From contig NC_088319.1 in the NCBI RefSeq assembly GCF_910592395.1, forward strand, positions 13,764,001 to 13,828,000: a stretch of 64,000 nt of DNA. Reading direction: 5' to 3'. The notes under the pieces are model-generated. The model worked only from the letters and a program-made list of their open reading frames with translations. It made no database searches and had not been told where the DNA came from. Below, piece after piece: positions 60,680-64,000 of this stretch. The position numbers were made by a program, and so were the translations under genes. This stretch comes from Lineus longissimus (lineage: Eukaryota; Nemertea; Pilidiophora; Heteronemertea; Lineidae). Position 1 is the stretch's first letter. Every line of letters starts with the position of its first letter.

Positions 60680-63250
60680 CATATATTACCAATGCTGGTA
60701 ATTCGGCGGAATAAGCAAGGGGCAACTGCTGGCTGTGTCGGCTCTATATCCGTCATCATCTTGGCAAGATAATGGCGCTGCCAGGCCGGCCCATTTCGGT
60801 ATGGGAGTGACTGTCTCATCTCTTTCACCGTTTTGGCAAGACAGCTACGCTGACATGCTTGATTCGGTTTCGGTTGAGAAGGCCACAGCAACAGCACACG
60901 TCTGGCCGTAACATCGTGTCGGCGACACGACGCCAACAACACAGTGTGGCAGCCATTGTCCTATTCGATCTGGATGTGACTGTCTCCTCTCTCTCTCACC
61001 GTGCTTGGCAAGACGGTGGAGCCCAAAAGTCTGACTTGGTCTGGTTGTGAGCATCACATTTCTCTCCCCGTTTATCGCAAGATGGTGGAGATGTCATGCC
61101 GATTCGGTCTGGTTGTGATTGTCTCATCTCTCTGACCGTGTTGGCAAGACGATACAGCTGCCAGGGCCGATTCGGTCTGCTTGTAGCTGTCTCATCAGTC
61201 TTTCTCACGGTGTTGGGAAAAGAGGTGAATCCGCCTAGTTCGATTTTGTCTGTGATCAGAGATGGGACTGCCCCAACCGACCGAATCTGGCCTGTCAGTT
61301 ACACCGTCTTGTCAACACGTGGTGAGACAGATAAGAGTGCATAACAGCCAGACCAAATCCAGCCTGGCTGAGATCCCATTCGGTATGGCTGTGACTCTCT
61401 CATCTCTAGCTCTCACTGTCTTTGCAAGTTGGTGAAGCCCCTGAATGTGACCGTGTATCTTTTATCGTTCTGGCTAGATGGTGGAGCTGACGGGCCCATT
61501 CGGTCTGGTTGTGATTGTCTCATCTCTCCCACCGTTTTGGCAAGACGATGGAGCTGCTAGGTTCGCATCGGTCTGGTTGTGACTGTCTCGTCTGTCTCTA
61601 CGTGCGGACTTGAGAATAGAGCTGACAGGTCCCACTCAGTTTGAGTGTGACTGTCTAATCTCTGGCACCGTGTCGGGAACTCGATGAACTTGACAGATTC
61701 GATCTGGTCTGGTTGTGACTATCTCATTTCTCTCACCACAATGGCAACACGGATGACCAACCAGTCCTGTTAAGTCTGGTCGTAACCGTCTCACCTCTCG
61801 CACTGTATTGGCAAGACGATTCAGGTTGGCTGGAGCTGCCTCAGCTCTTCCACCGGGTTGGCGACACGATGGAACTGCCATGTCACTTACCTATGAACCT
61901 AGCCGTGTTTGCAAGAGTGGAGGTGCTAGCCAGCCCCCTCTCGGTCGTGTTGTGACTGCCTCATATCTCTCACTGAGTTGTCAAGATGATGGTAATGCCA
62001 CGTCCATTCGGCCTGGTTGTGACTCTCTCTCTCTCTGACCGTATCATTAAGACGGTTTAATTATGGCATAACGATTTCGTTTGCTTTTTGACTGTCCCTG
62101 CTCTTTCACCGCGTTGGCAAGACGTACATTCGGTCTACTTTGTGGCCGGCTCATCTCTGCAAACGTCTTGGTAAGAGGGTGGAGCAGCCTGGTCCGATTT
62201 GGTCGAAACTACCGCAACAACTGACTGACAAGCTCCACCGTCCGGCCAAGACGGTGAGAGAAATGAGACAGTCACAACCAGGCCGAAACGGCCTGACATC
62301 TTCCCCGTTTTGCCCACGTGGTGGCATGATCAGACCAAACCTTTACACCGTGTCTGCGACACGGTTTCGACGGCACGGTATCGGCAAGACAGTGGGGAAG
62401 CCAGGTCAATTCTGCCCAGCTATCACTCTCTCATCTCTCCAGCGTGTTGACAGGTGGGTGGAGCCCAAAGGTCTGATTGTGACTGTCATATTTCTATCGC
62501 CGTTTTGGCCTGGCAAGATGGTGGAGCTGCCAGTCCCATTCGGTAAGGTTGTGACTGTTTCATCCCTCCTACCGTCTTGGTAAGACAGCAGAGCTGACAG
62601 ACCCGATTTGGTCTCTCGCCGTGGAGCTGAGATTCGATTCGGCCTAATGGTGACAGTCTCAACTCTCTCACCGTTTTGGCGACGCGGTGGAGCTGAGAGG
62701 TCTGATTCGGCCTGGTTGTGACTGTCTCGACTCTCTCACCGATATGGCAACTCAGTGGAGCCGACAGGCCTGGTTCTGTCTGGTTGTGACTGTCTCATAT
62801 CTTTCACCACATTGGCTTCACAGGGGAGCAATCCCAGACAGCATTCAGTCTAGTTATGACTGGCTGAATGGTCATATAGTGTTGGTAGGACGGCCGAACT
62901 GCCAATTTCGATTCAGTCTGCTTGTGACTGATTCAACTCTTAATACTGATTGCGGCAACATGGTGAAGCAGCCTGATCCGACCTTTGCCTGCGATTTGAG
63001 ATAGGACAGTGGCAACCAGACCGCATCAAGCCTGTCGGCTGCACTATCCTGCCAACAGTGCAAGTTTACAGAAGACATGGATGAGGCTGTCACAACTAAA
63101 CTGAATGGGCCTGGAAGCTCCACCGTCTTGCCGATGCAGCCAGAGAGAGGAGACATCCACAACCAGAACGAATCGGTCTGGTGGTGACTGTCTTATCTCT
63201 CTCACTGTGCTTGCAGGACGGTAGAGCCAAAAGGCCTGATTTGGCCTGCT
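60680..63250. repeat. Large minisatellite, about 67-bp units, with inverted units
   Basis: More than 20 variants of a unit reading TTCGGTCTGGTTGTGACTGT, then CTCATCTCTCTCACCGT, TTTGGCAAGACGGTGGAGCT. Spacing is commonly 65-71 nt (for example 61509, 61577, 61648, 61713). Some units are inverted (about 62240-62290 and 63112-63175). The short open frames here are repeat artefacts. Confidence 0.85.
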
Positions 63251-63399
63251 TGTGCCTATCGCCGTGTATGGCTGCAACAATGTCCCTATTGGGTGGGCCA
63301 GCCTATGGCTGTGACATTGTCCCAGATACGCATGCTCCAGCCATGATGGAACAAAATTTCTTATTTGGCCAGTCTACAGTATTGCGGCAAACATGGTCA

Positions 63400-63870
63400 A
63401 TATGAATAAAGAAAAGTACATGCTTTTACTCTTGTACATAAAGACCCTGTTGAGAAGATAGTAAAAAATATTTAACACTTTGATAAACAATTTGAACAAA
63501 AAAGTGTGAAAAATATATTTTTACACAATATACATCTTAATAACTGTACAGGTTGTTACAATATTTACAGTACAGTCCAATATTGAAAAATAACATTTAT
63601 TTACAATAGACTCATTGAAGGCCAACGTGAATATTTTACATAGAGGTCAACATTATCATGTTCTAAAATGTTCCTGTACCCCTGTACAGTGCTGATTTTT
63701 TTACACATGCCAAAATGCTTAAAATAGTACACTCATACATGTACTTAAGTTCAATTCTAAGGTGATGAGTCACATTTTACGATTCACAGAAGTGATTAGA
63801 TTGGACAAGCTCAAGCTCCTTGGGTGTTCAGGTGGCAATGTTCACAAATCAAGGAATGGCCACGCTCCTT
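63400..63870. other. AT-rich sequence, possible UTR of an off-window gene
   Basis: Plus-strand AATAAA near 63403 and minus-strand AATAAA near 63592 bracket an AT-rich, repeat-free block. It could be the 3' UTR of a gene beyond the window; no coding part is visible. Confidence 0.2.
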
Positions 63871-63872
63871 TG

Positions 63873-64000
63873 TTTTGACATGAACAGGAGAAAAAATGTG
63901 AATCACATGCCACTTGAGAACAGCACTTCTCTATTCATTTCTTTTGACATGAACAGGAGAAATCAATGTGAATCACATGCCACTTGAGAACAGAACTTCT
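63873..64000. repeat. Tandem duplication, 69-bp period, reaching the window end
   Basis: TTTTGACATGAACAGGAGAA starts at 63873 and again at 63942. The following GTGAATCACATGCCACTTGA also repeats. The array may continue beyond the window. Confidence 0.85.

Noticed and set aside
60680-63280. CRISPR-like regular repeats
   Set aside because: Units are contiguous, diverged and about 67 bp with no unique spacers, in an animal genome; it is a minisatellite.

Overview
This is eukaryotic nuclear DNA from an animal. It is AT-rich and gene-poor, with spliced genes carrying canonical GT-AG introns, AATAAA/ATTAAA-type polyadenylation signals, minisatellites and small inverted-repeat transposons. No bacterial-style operons or ribosome binding sites are visible. 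The receptors belong to the FMRFamide/myosuppressin/sex-peptide-receptor (DMSR-like) class of rhodopsin GPCRs, which points to a protostome. The repeat content and the abundant palindrome TACATGTA make a marine lophotrochozoan (mollusc, brachiopod or annelid type) my best guess; this is inference.

Layout. 1-35.7 kb: no protein gene that I can support. It holds tRNA-like/SINE-like relics, an inverted repeat (7.1-7.5 kb), a degenerate satellite (18.2-19.9 kb), diverged repeats (20-25.4 kb), one copy of a fold-back element (23.8 kb) and a 442-bp GC-rich inverted-repeat element (30.2 kb). 35.8-42.2 kb: two tandem, same-strand paralogous receptor genes with single-exon coding regions (394 and 397 aa). 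Each has a likely 5'-UTR splice acceptor and a short upstream ORF. 42.2-51.7 kb: intergenic, with a degenerate array (44.7-45.4 kb), a second fold-back element (48.7 kb), a Tc/mariner-type MITE (49.5 kb, relative at 39.1 kb) and a perfect 165-bp tandem duplication (50.9 kb). 51.8-54.6 kb, minus strand: a five-exon gene for a 370-aa basic protein of unknown function. I assembled it by eye from consistent splice phases. It carries seven RRxS basophilic-kinase-type sites spread over all five exons. 54.8-64 kb: tandem duplications of 221, 96 and 69 bp, and a >2.5-kb minisatellite of about 67-bp units containing inverted units.

How the genes work together: the two receptors are a recent-looking local duplication and probably bind related amidated neuropeptides through G proteins. 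The five-exon gene has no visible functional link to them; its kinase-site array makes it a plausible phosphorylation target, but that is speculation. The most novel items are the RRxS-array gene, the receptor pair with several altered class-A motifs, and the repeat families.
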